Positions 1 through 6,133 of a stretch of 12,429 bases of DNA are shown here, one piece after another. The position numbers and the translations under genes were made by a program. Position 1 is the stretch's first letter. Every line of letters starts with the position of its first letter. The notes beneath the pieces are model-generated. The model did not search any database. It was given only the letters and a program-made list of their open reading frames with translations, and was not told the origin of the DNA. Source of the DNA: an uncultured Gemmatimonadota bacterium (GTDB taxonomy: Bacteria > Gemmatimonadota > Gemmatimonadetes > Gemmatimonadales > Gemmatimonadaceae); assembly GCA_946478895.1 (NCBI GenBank), contig CAMLDY010000072.1, positions 1 through 12,429 on the forward strand. The letters are read 5' to 3'.

Positions 1-160
1 TGGTGGACTCGTCGTCGGGGTGCGGGGCGATCACGAGGATGTCCGCCTTGAACCTGGCGTCGGGCGGCGGAGTAGTGCCCGCTGTCTGTGATTCGGCCTG
101 CGACGCGAATATCGCAAGCAACGCGAACGCCAATGCCGTGCGTGCGGATCCTGGTTTCAT
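1..160 (-). CDS. PIG-L/LmbE-family deacetylase, exported (5' part only)
   Basis: Only the first 53 codons are in the window; the gene continues past base 1. The N-terminus is a clear signal peptide: a basic start (MKPGSAR), a hydrophobic core TALAFALLAIFA, and a plausible cleavage near SQA/ESQ, followed by a short Pro/Thr linker. Residues 41-51 read ILVIAPHPDDE. HPDDE is the zinc-binding and catalytic signature of PIG-L/LmbE N-acetylglucosaminyl deacetylases, which remove N-acetyl groups from amino sugars and related thiol glycosides. The signal peptide places this member in the periplasm or on the cell surface, unlike the cytoplasmic BshB/MshB enzymes. Its ATG (160-158) overlaps the TGA of the upstream HAD gene (159-157) as ATGA, so the two are probably translationally coupled. 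The family call is firm; the substrate is unknown. Confidence 0.88.
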   Translation of the reverse strand, partial: MKPGSARTALAFALLAIFASQAESQTAGTTPPPDARFKADILVIAPHPDDEST

Positions 161-846
161 GCTGGTCTGGCCTCTCTCGGAGCGAAAGCGGTGTCGAGCT
201 CGATCAGAATTTGCGCTCCGACGCGGCGGACGGTGAGGTCCTTGAGACGACTTACCACGACGTCCGCTGCGGCGAGCAAATCGGCGGGGTAAGTACCGAT
301 GATTGCGATAGCGCGCATTCCTCCGTTGTGCGCCGCCTCTACGCCAGCCGGCGCATCCTCTATCACGATGCAATCGGAGGGCGCTTTGCCAAGCCGCATC
401 GCCGCTGCGAGGTAACCTTCCGGATTTGGTTTCCCCTCCCGTATGTCGTTCGCGCAAATCATCACTTTCGGCGTCGGCAGTCGCATCAGGTCGATCCGGA
501 ACTGCGCGACGGCGCGGATTCCCGATGTGACGATCGCCCAGCCGTCTGATGGAAGATCGCGCAGCAGCTCTCGCGCTCCCTCGATCTCGTAAACGCCGTC
601 CGGCGTCATCGCCTCATTGGCCTCGAGTGAAGCCACTTCGGCATCAGCAGCCAATTCCGGCGCCACGAGCTGAATCGTTTCACGGGTCCGTCGTCCGTGC
701 GCCGCGGCGATGACCTTCTCCGGATCGAGTCTGTGGCGCGCCGCCCAGCCGCGCCAGGTGCGCTCGATGCACTCGGCCGAGTCCACGAGCACTCCATCGA
801 GATCGAACAGGATTGCCTTGCAGCGAAGGATGCGCTTCTCGCCCAG
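157..846 (-). CDS. HAD-IA family phosphatase (sugar-phosphatase-like)
   Basis: A cytoplasmic HAD-superfamily hydrolase of about 229 aa with all four motifs. Numbered from a CTG at 846-844, motif I is FDLDGVLVD with nucleophile Asp15 and acid Asp17; motif II is VTSG (Thr107/Ser108); motif III is the Lys of GKPNPEGY (Lys139); motif IV is VIEDAPAG (Glu163/Asp164). A helical cap lies between motifs I and II, as in subfamily IA enzymes acting on sugar or polyol phosphates (YfbT/DOG/GPP type). The start is unresolved. An ATG at 861-859 overlaps the stop of the upstream gene (ATGA) but is followed by an in-frame TGA at 852-850. The GTG at 792 would remove the nucleophile. The only reasonable remaining codon is CTG 846, which has GAGG 9 nt upstream. 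The stop overlaps the start of the PIG-L gene. Family call secure, substrate inferred only, start uncertain. Confidence 0.83.
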   Translation of the reverse strand: MGEKRILRCKAILFDLDGVLVDSAECIERTWRGWAARHRLDPEKVIAAAHGRRTRETIQLVAPELAADAEVASLEANEAMTPDGVYEIEGARELLRDLPSDGWAIVTSGIRAVAQFRIDLMRLPTPKVMICANDIREGKPNPEGYLAAAMRLGKAPSDCIVIEDAPAGVEAAHNGGMRAIAIIGTYPADLLAAADVVVSRLKDLTVRRVGAQILIELDTAFAPREARPA

Positions 847-857
847 GGCTCAGCGCC

Positions 858-2798
858 TCATCGATCCATGGTGGTATTACTCACGAAGGCGAGCTTTTTT
901 CCATCCGGCGACCACGATGGAACATTGATGGTCCCCTGGCCGCCGTACACGTAGGCAATCACCCTCGCTGGCCCGCCGCCCGCCGGCATCACACGAATCA
1001 TCACGTGCTTGTAAAAAGGATGGTCGTCGGCTGGAACGTCGGGCGGGAAAGAGATGAACGCAATCCACTTTCCGTCGGGCGAGATGTGCGGGAACCAGTT
1101 GTTGAAGCCATCGTCGGTGATTTGCCGCACGTCGCTTCCATCGGGACGCATCCGCCAGATCTGCATTCGTCCACTGCGCACTGAGCAGAAGTAGATGTGC
1201 TCGCCGTCGGGGCTGTACTCCGGGCCGTCATCGAGGCCGGGCGTGCTCGTGAGCTTTATCTCGGTGCCGCCGTCCGTCGAAATCCTGTAGATGTCGAAAT
1301 CCTTGTTCCGCTCGCCGGTGTAGACCAGCCAGCGACCGTCCGGCGACCAGCCGTGGAGATACGACGGACCCTTGGCCGTAATGCGTTTCGGCGTTCCTCC
1401 CGTGACGGGCACCGTATAGACGATCGACGCGCCGCTGTCCTCGGGCGCATGGTTGCTGATTCCGAGCGTTCGTCCATCGAAAGAAAGCACGTGGTCGTTG
1501 TTGTTTCGCGTCGCAAAGCCGGTGTTGATCGGCTCGACGGCGCGCGAGCTTAGATCGAAGCGATAGAGCCTTCCTTCCTGGTTGTAGATCAGTGCCTTGC
1601 CATCGGGAGTCCAATTGGGCGCCTGGAAGGATCCCCTGTACTGCGACACGATCGTCGCATTGCCGCTTCCGACATCGAGGATCTCGAGATTGCTGCCGAG
1701 GTAGTCGCGATATGGTACGAGGTCGGCTCTCGCGGGAACCGTAATGCGCACGTTGCTGAACACCGCCCGCTCGACGGCAGTGTCATTGTGCGCGCACACG
1801 AACAGTCCCACGTAAACCGTATCGGGGAGTTTGACATCGGTCAGCTGTCGGGTGACCAGGGTGTCTCCGAAGCGGGCCACCGACATCAGGTACACGCCAT
1901 CGCGTCGCTCGAGCTGGATGATCGCGTCAGCGTTTCGATCGCTGAGGCTGTCCGGAGATTTGAGCTCGCCCGTCGAGTCGCCGGTCGAGCGCCGGAACTG
2001 AAGAGACGCCAGACCGTTGCCATGCAGCGCCGCGGTGACGTGCGCTGCGTTCGCGTTCAGCGACGGCCGAATGGTCCAACCAAGCTTCCGATGCGGCTCG
2101 ACTCCCTGGCCGATGAAATGTGCGCGCGCCGAAAGGATGAAGTTGCCGCTCATCTTCTTCCAAACGAAGTGGAAGGCATCGCTGTCCGCCCACATGTTTC
2201 GGCCGGAGCCTTCGACGACGTAGGTCTGATTCTCCCGATCGAACCTGGCGTTCCCCGATTTCGCGGTACCGATGTCGGTTTGAGAATCGAGGGCCCCCAG
2301 GCCGGACTGCGCCCGGACGGACATCGGGCTCAACGCGAGTATCGCGGTGACGACAACCGCGCCGAGGCTCTTTCGAAACTGCACCACCCTTCCGACTTCC
2401 TCATAACCCACGCGCTGATGCGCGGCGTGACTGCCGTGATTGTCCAGCAGAGCATCGGACGCCATCTCGTGATATCCCCTTTGTCGGGCCCAGTCTTCCG
2501 CCGCTCGCATTAGTGCGCGCCCATGGCCCGCGCGCCGCGCGTCGGCATCAATGTACCACGCCTCGACGTAGCCGACGGGACTGGTATCGCAGCCATCGGC
2601 ATACGGTCGGGAGTCGACCTCGACGAATCCGGCAAGTCCTTTGTCGCCACGCTCGACGACGAATACTTGCGCATCCTCGCGCGCGCGAAAATCCCGCATG
2701 CCCGCGGCCAGATTTTCGGCGGAATACCCGGGAAACAATGCCACACTCATGCGCAGCCACTCCTGCCAGTCGCTGTCCCGATAAGCTCTGACTTTCAT
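858..2798 (-). CDS. AAC(6')-like GNAT acetyltransferase fused to exported TolB-like beta-propeller protein
   Basis: This 646-aa ORF joins two proteins. Residues 1-145 are a GNAT domain resembling AAC(6')-I aminoglycoside acetyltransferases: TSPVGYVEAWYI at 72-83, the acetyl-CoA loop RRAGHGRA at 88-95, ASDALLDN at 113-120, and a C-terminal VVQFRKSL, where stand-alone AAC(6') enzymes end. Without a stop the frame runs into a signal-peptide-like stretch (146-163, LGAVVVTAILALSP then VRA-QS). A jelly-roll-like region follows (about 190-355), then a beta-propeller with TolB-type PDG repeats near 398, 486, 530, 573 and 631. I chose ATG 2798; the frame stays open to an ATG at 2897, but that runs past the divergent gene's start. 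A tandem GTG at 2387-2382 could restart translation and yield a separate 509-aa exported protein. The product is either a membrane-anchored fusion or two proteins from one frame. The TGA overlaps an ATG for the HAD gene. Domain calls are firm, the aminoglycoside substrate is not. Confidence 0.85.
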   Translation of the reverse strand: MKVRAYRDSDWQEWLRMSVALFPGYSAENLAAGMRDFRAREDAQVFVVERGDKGLAGFVEVDSRPYADGCDTSPVGYVEAWYIDADARRAGHGRALMRAAEDWARQRGYHEMASDALLDNHGSHAAHQRVGYEEVGRVVQFRKSLGAVVVTAILALSPMSVRAQSGLGALDSQTDIGTAKSGNARFDRENQTYVVEGSGRNMWADSDAFHFVWKKMSGNFILSARAHFIGQGVEPHRKLGWTIRPSLNANAAHVTAALHGNGLASLQFRRSTGDSTGELKSPDSLSDRNADAIIQLERRDGVYLMSVARFGDTLVTRQLTDVKLPDTVYVGLFVCAHNDTAVERAVFSNVRITVPARADLVPYRDYLGSNLEILDVGSGNATIVSQYRGSFQAPNWTPDGKALIYNQEGRLYRFDLSSRAVEPINTGFATRNNNDHVLSFDGRTLGISNHAPEDSGASIVYTVPVTGGTPKRITAKGPSYLHGWSPDGRWLVYTGERNKDFDIYRISTDGGTEIKLTSTPGLDDGPEYSPDGEHIYFCSVRSGRMQIWRMRPDGSDVRQITDDGFNNWFPHISPDGKWIAFISFPPDVPADDHPFYKHVMIRVMPAGGGPARVIAYVYGGQGTINVPSWSPDGKKLAFVSNTTMDR

Positions 2799-2826
2799 TG
2801 AAGGTCGGTTATCCCGGCTCCATAAT
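2798..2826 (+). promoter_or_regulatory. Candidate sigma70-type promoter for the ChbG-like gene
   Basis: TTGAAG (2798-2803) and CATAAT (2821-2826) are separated by exactly 17 bp, matching 4/6 and 5/6 of the -35 and -10 consensus. The predicted transcript would start near 2833, about 50 nt before the ATG at 2882. The -35 touches the first base of the start codon of the divergent fusion gene (2798-2796), so transcription from here could interfere with that gene. The opposite strand offers TATTAT (2827-2822) as a -10 for the fusion gene but no recognisable -35. This is pattern matching only. Confidence 0.45.
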
Positions 2827-2881
2827 ACAGCGCCGCAAGACGCGTCGCCTTCCACCGCCGGAATATCGTCCGAGGACCTCC

Positions 2882-3799
2882 ATGAAGCACCGCGCACTCT
2901 CTGCCCTGCTGCCCTTTCTCCTTGCTTCGACGTTGACTGCTCAGGCCCGCACCGTCGCGGAGCGCCTTGGCCACCCAGCCAACTCGAAGCTTCTCATCAT
3001 CCATGCAGACGACCTCGGCGCCGCGCATTCCGCGGACGCCGCGAGCTTCGATGCGCTCGACAAGGGTATGGTGACGTCGGCGAGCATCATGATGCCGACG
3101 CCGTGGGTTACGGAGGTTGCCGCCTACGCGCGCACGCATCCCGACGCTGATCTCGGCCTCCATCTCACCATCACAAGCGAGTGGGAGACTTACCGTTGGG
3201 GGAGCGTGGCGTCGTCGGACAAGGTTCCGAGCCTGCTCGATTCGGCGGGGACCTTCCCGAGCGACGTCGAGCCCGTTGCGACGAGGGCGAAACCGGAGGA
3301 AGTGGAGCGCGAGCTGCGCGCGCAGGTCGAGCGGGCGCTGGCGATGGGGATCCACCCGACCCACCTCGACAGCCACATGGGTGCGCTATTCAGCACACCA
3401 CAGCTTGCCACGGTCTACGTCAAGGTCGCGCACGACTACCATCTGCCGTTTCTCGCCGTACGCGGAAATCCACCCGGCGGTCCACAAGCCACGTACGCGC
3501 CGAACGATGTCTTGCTCGACAACGTCATCATCGCCGGGCCCGAGGTCCCGCGGGACAAGTGGAAACAGTTCTACCTCGACGCGATCGCCAATCTCAAACC
3601 GGGTCTCACGGAGATGATCGTCCACCTCGGCCACGACGACGCCGAGCTCCAGGCGGTGATGGTCAACCACGAGCCATACGGCTCGGCGTGGCGGCAGCGG
3701 GACTATGAGGTCGTGAACAGTCCCGAGTTCAGGAAGGCGCTGGCTGACAACCATATCGTGTTGGTGCACTGGAAAGACTTACAGCAGCTCGCACCCTAG
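2882..3799 (+). CDS. ChbG/YdjC-family carbohydrate deacetylase, exported
   Basis: A 305-aa protein with the metal-site motifs of the YdjC/ChbG family, which hydrolyses N-acetyl groups of chito-oligosaccharides and related glycans: HADDLG at 41-46 (Asp43/Asp44), GLHLT with His94, and THLDSHMG at 160-167 with His161 and His165. Residues 1-22 form a signal peptide (MKHRALSALLPFLLAS, then TAQA), so this copy acts outside the cytoplasm, unlike cytoplasmic E. coli ChbG. I chose ATG 2882 because it begins the signal peptide and has GAGG about 6 nt upstream; an ATG at 2798 in the same frame would add 28 residues ahead of it. It is transcribed divergently from the GNAT-TolB/HAD/PIG-L unit, with 83 bp between the starts. 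A repeat element begins 5 bp after its stop. Substrate specificity cannot be read from the sequence. Confidence 0.9.
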   Translation: MKHRALSALLPFLLASTLTAQARTVAERLGHPANSKLLIIHADDLGAAHSADAASFDALDKGMVTSASIMMPTPWVTEVAAYARTHPDADLGLHLTITSEWETYRWGSVASSDKVPSLLDSAGTFPSDVEPVATRAKPEEVERELRAQVERALAMGIHPTHLDSHMGALFSTPQLATVYVKVAHDYHLPFLAVRGNPPGGPQATYAPNDVLLDNVIIAGPEVPRDKWKQFYLDAIANLKPGLTEMIVHLGHDDAELQAVMVNHEPYGSAWRQRDYEVVNSPEFRKALADNHIVLVHWKDLQQLAP

Positions 3800-3807
3800 C
3801 TGGAACG

Positions 3808-3873
3808 GCAACTGAACGGGTGCGAGACGTCAGTAGCGTAGCTGCAAGTGATCGGTTCACAACGTCGGGACGT
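3808..3873 (-). repeat. 66-nt repeat unit, copy 1 (inverted)
   Basis: Read on the minus strand it begins ACGTCCCGACGTTGTGAAC and ends GCACCCGTTCAGTTGC. The first 19 bases match the other two copies except at position 13, and the last 16 are identical in all three. The roughly 30 nt between are poorly conserved. All three copies are exactly 66 nt between these boundaries. Confidence 0.85.
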
Positions 3874-3888
3874 TTCTACGCGTGTTAC

Positions 3889-3910
3889 GGCACAGGCAGC
3901 TGCCTGTGCC
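3889..3910. repeat. Perfect 22-nt palindrome at the centre of the element
   Basis: Each half is 11 nt (GGCACAGGCAG followed by its exact reverse complement) with no spacer. It sits at the symmetry centre of the 193-bp element, within about one base. It could form a cruciform or hairpin, or bind a dimeric protein. There is no T-tract after it, so it does not look like an intrinsic terminator. Confidence 0.9.
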
Positions 3911-3926
3911 CTGAATGCCACCAATT

Positions 3927-3992
3927 ACGTCCCGACGTAGTGAACTACCCGCTGGTTACTACGCCACTCACGACTGGCACCCGTTCAGTTGC
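3927..3992 (+). repeat. 66-nt repeat unit, copy 2
   Basis: Begins ACGTCCCGACGTAGTGAAC and ends GCACCCGTTCAGTTGC. It is the right-hand partner of copy 1 across the palindrome. The central part shares short blocks with copy 3 (for example GCCACTC) but little with copy 1. It ends about 70 nt before the alkB-like start codon. Confidence 0.85.
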
Positions 3993-4060
3993 GGTTCATC
4001 AGCGCGCTTTACCGGCAGGTCAGCCGGTCAGAAGGCACATCGCTTGCCCCCCATGCCACC

Positions 4061-4645
4061 GTGGAGAACCTCGACCTCTTTGCGCCCCCTCCGGCCATGC
4101 CGGAGGGTTTTCGTTACCGGCAGGAAGTAATTTCGCGCGAGATGGAGACATCGCTGCTCGAAAAGTTCCGCGAGCTGCCGTTCAGGGAATTCGAGTTTCA
4201 CGGCTACACCGGCAAGCGGCGCGTCGTGTCGTATGGCTGGCAGTACGATTACGGCGAGGCGAAGCTGCGCAAGACCGACGACATTCCGGAATTCCTGAAG
4301 CCGGTACGCGAGATTGCAGCCCGCTTCGCGGACGTGAAGTCGGGAGATCTCCAGCACGTTCTCGTGACCGAGTACAGTCCCGGCGCTCCGATCGGCTGGC
4401 ACCGCGACAAAGCTGTCTTCGGCGATGTGATCGGCATCTCACTGCTGTCGTCGTGCACCTTCAGGCTGCGGCGAAAAGTGGGTGCGAAATGGGAGCGCGC
4501 GTCGATAGTCGCCGAGCCACGCTCTGCCTATCTGATGCGGGGGCCGTCACGCACCGAGTGGGAGCACAGCATCCCGCCGGTGGACTCTCTCCGCTACTCC
4601 ATCACCCTGCGCAACTTCCGGGGGCCGGGGACTGCTGGGCGCTGA
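4061..4645 (+). CDS. alkB: AlkB-like 2-oxoglutarate/Fe(II)-dependent dioxygenase
   Basis: A 194-aa cytoplasmic protein of the AlkB family, which oxidatively removes alkyl groups from nucleic-acid bases using Fe(II) and 2-oxoglutarate. The iron triad is visible: HRD gives His114 and Asp116, and EHS gives His169. The 2-oxoglutarate pair is Arg178 and Arg184 in RYSITLRNF. FREFEFHGY and GKRRVVSYGW are typical of the short bacterial branch related to ALKBH2/3 rather than the Ada-regulated E. coli enzyme. I chose GTG 4061 because family members as I recall them begin with a short lead into LDLFAPPP. A TTG at 3989 in the same frame would start inside the repeat element. No good ribosome site precedes 4061. 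The next gene downstream converges on it with an 80-bp gap. DNA, RNA or protein as substrate cannot be decided. Confidence 0.9.
   Translation: MENLDLFAPPPAMPEGFRYRQEVISREMETSLLEKFRELPFREFEFHGYTGKRRVVSYGWQYDYGEAKLRKTDDIPEFLKPVREIAARFADVKSGDLQHVLVTEYSPGAPIGWHRDKAVFGDVIGISLLSSCTFRLRRKVGAKWERASIVAEPRSAYLMRGPSRTEWEHSIPPVDSLRYSITLRNFRGPGTAGR
4087..4115 (+). terminator. Terminator-like hairpin inside the start of alkB
   Basis: A perfect 9-bp GC-rich stem (CCCTCCGGC at 4087-4095 with GCCGGAGGG at 4099-4107) closes a 3-nt loop and is followed by TTTTCGTT. This has the form of an intrinsic terminator, yet it covers roughly codons 9-18 of alkB. It could stop read-through from the ChbG-like gene, attenuate alkB, or arise simply from codons for a conserved Pro-rich stretch. 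The structure is certain; its function is not. Confidence 0.4.
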
Positions 4646-4725
4646 CCGAAGAACCCGGCGAAACAGCAAGCGTGGTGGCGGTGAACTAACGCCACAGTTG
4701 GAGTCCGGGCGCCCCTGCGTACCCG

Positions 4726-5379
4726 TCAACTATGCTCCGAGGACTTCGCACGCTGCAGCGGAATTATTTCCGCCGGCTTCTCGGCGACCCAGAACCGCTC
4801 GTCACGCGCCAGTATCGCGGCGTCGACGGGGGGTGTCATGGAGGTCGGCGCCAGAATCCTGCCTCCCGGACGAACAACCTTCATCGCCGACGCGATGATC
4901 TCGGGCGGAAAGCTCGCGTCGACCGCCACTCCGAGGGCGGAGCCCGGCGCCAGCGGAATCTCCCGACTTACGCGCAGCAATCCGACGGTCTCGGATTCGT
5001 CGACTTCTTTCGAGGGATTCAGAACGAGGACCCTCGCCTCGGTCATCACGCTCAGCTCCTGCGCCGCGTTGCCCCACGCTCCGCCGACGACGAGTGTCGC
5101 ACCCGGCTCGGTCGCATTCAGAAAAGCGCCGACGCGCGTGGCAAGCTCTTCACGATTCCGCGGCACCGGCGCCGCCGCCGGCGACGGAGTCGGTAACGAA
5201 TCTCCCGCCTGACGGAAATCGACGATCCCGTGACGCACCGCATACTCCGCATGGCACACGGGGCAGCCGAGCAGGCCGTCGATTACGAATCGATTCGAGA
5301 TCGCCTTGAGCGACGCGACGAGCCACGTGTCTTCATGCGGGTTCACGCACCGCAGCAGATCGAGCATCTCGATGAACAT
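4726..5379 (-). CDS. Trm112-like zinc-ribbon protein with Rossmann-like C-terminus
   Basis: A 217-aa protein I cannot assign to a named function. Residues 1-57 resemble a Trm112/UPF0434 domain: LLRC (Cys11) and His15, then GCPVC (Cys39, Cys42) and YAVRHGIVDF, close to the usual CxxC followed by YPIRDGI. The first pair appears as Cys-x3-His. A Pro/Ala linker (60-75) leads to a region with alternating strands and helices, including TLVVGGAWG (95-103) and VVRPGGRILAPT (168-179). These recall SAM-methyltransferase core strands, but there is no clear SAM-binding glycine motif. There are no signal peptide or membrane segments. It starts 34 nt after the SDR stop on the same strand, so it may be the last gene of the pterin operon. 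It could be a degenerate methyltransferase or a methyltransferase-activating partner. Confidence 0.72.
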   Translation of the reverse strand: MFIEMLDLLRCVNPHEDTWLVASLKAISNRFVIDGLLGCPVCHAEYAVRHGIVDFRQAGDSLPTPSPAAAPVPRNREELATRVGAFLNATEPGATLVVGGAWGNAAQELSVMTEARVLVLNPSKEVDESETVGLLRVSREIPLAPGSALGVAVDASFPPEIIASAMKVVRPGGRILAPTSMTPPVDAAILARDERFWVAEKPAEIIPLQRAKSSEHS

Positions 5380-5413
5380 GCTGGTCTCAACGGCGAAGAA
5401 TTACGAGATCGAG

Positions 5414-6130
5414 CTAGCTGTGCGACAGCCGTAGCTCATCGATGTTGACTCGCTGCGGCTGGGACAGCGCAAACATGACCGCCGCAACCACGTCGTCCGG
5501 CTCCAGCATCGGGCGCTTCGAGTGGGGCTTGCCCACCGGGTCGGTCACCGTCACGTCATTCCAGATCTCGGTGTTCGTCGCCGCCGGCGAAATCAGCGTC
5601 GTCCTCACACCGGTCCCCCGGAGCTCCGCGCGCAGCACTTCGTGAACGGCGCGCAGCCCGAATTTCGCAGCGGAATAGGCGGCGTTCCCGGTGTAGATCG
5701 TCCTGTCCGCCACCGAGCCTATGCTCACGATGTGACCCGACTGACGCTTCTTCATCCCCGCCAGAAATGCGCGCGCGAACAGAAACGGGCCGACGAGGTT
5801 GGTGTTGACAATGTCGAGAAAGGCGTCAGCAGTCGTCTCTTCCGCGACGGCGACGCTGAAGATTCCGGCGCTGTTCACGACGATATCCGGCGCGCCGCCC
5901 AGCTCGCGCGCAATCCGCTTCGTCGCCGTCTCCACACTCGCGGGCTCGGTGACGTCGCACGCGACGGCGATCGACCCCTTGATTTGTCGCGCGCGCTCCT
6001 CGAGCCGCGCCTGCGTCCGAGCAACCATCGCTACCCTGACGCCCTGACCCGCCAGCGCCTCGGCGATCCCGGCGCCAATCCCGCGGGAAGCGCCGGTGAC
6101 GACAGCTGTCCTCCCGCTCAAGCCGCTCAT
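5414..6130 (-). CDS. Short-chain dehydrogenase, sepiapterin-reductase-like
   Basis: A 238-aa classical SDR: TGASRGIG at 12-19 for the dinucleotide, NSAG at 86-89, and the catalytic Ser139, Tyr152 and Lys156 (YSAAK). Arg38 after the second strand favours NADPH. The C-terminal part (SPAATNTEIW, then MLEPDDVVAAV and ending in NIDELRL) resembles, from memory, the Chlorobium sepiapterin reductase layout (PGAVYTPMW, MPEDIAAPVV, VEEIILRP). Its position 3 nt after GTP cyclohydrolase I and two genes after PTPS supports reduction of the 6-pyruvoyl-tetrahydropterin side chain, giving tetrahydrobiopterin or a similar cofactor. An unrelated SDR substrate remains possible because SDRs are hard to assign by sequence. 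The start ATG 6130 puts the glycine motif at the usual distance. Confidence 0.85.
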   Translation of the reverse strand: MSGLSGRTAVVTGASRGIGAGIAEALAGQGVRVAMVARTQARLEERARQIKGSIAVACDVTEPASVETATKRIARELGGAPDIVVNSAGIFSVAVAEETTADAFLDIVNTNLVGPFLFARAFLAGMKKRQSGHIVSIGSVADRTIYTGNAAYSAAKFGLRAVHEVLRAELRGTGVRTTLISPAATNTEIWNDVTVTDPVGKPHSKRPMLEPDDVVAAVMFALSQPQRVNIDELRLSHS

Positions 6131-6133
6131 TTG

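Larger units (their letters stand above)
3804..3996. repeat. 193-bp symmetric inverted-repeat element (MITE/REP-like)
   Basis: The non-coding gap between the ChbG-like gene and alkB is occupied by one near-symmetric element. The outer ends (3804-3823 and 3977-3996) are 19/20 complementary, and inner blocks (3855-3873 and 3927-3945) are 18/19 complementary. A perfect 22-nt palindrome at 3889-3910 forms the centre. The two sides each contain a 66-nt unit in opposite orientation (3808-3873 minus, 3927-3992 plus), and a third copy lies at 12315-12380. It encodes no protein. The layout is that of a non-autonomous mobile palindrome (MITE or paired REP/BIME). I see no clear target-site duplication and no transposase in the window. 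Confidence 0.8.

Noticed and set aside
1788..2513. Plus-strand 241-codon open frame opposite the fusion gene
   Set aside because: Arg/Val-rich shadow without domain features, antisense to recognisable GNAT and propeller-protein sequence.
2799..2897. N-terminal extension of the GNAT-TolB ORF to an ATG at 2897
   Set aside because: The extra 33 residues match nothing and would cover the divergent promoter and start codon; the GNAT fold begins at MKVRAYRDSDW.
3804..3996. Integron attC site or CRISPR array
   Set aside because: The expected attC core-site ends (RYYYAAC/GTTRRRY) are not present as a matching pair, no integrase is near, and three long arms without regular spacing are not a CRISPR array.
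3989..4060. alkB start at TTG 3989
   Set aside because: It lies in the repeat element and adds residues not expected in the family; the protein lines up from GTG 4061.
4675..4695. Hairpin GTGGCG/CGCCAC between alkB and the convergent gene as a terminator
   Set aside because: Only 6 bp with a 9-nt loop and no T-tract on either strand.
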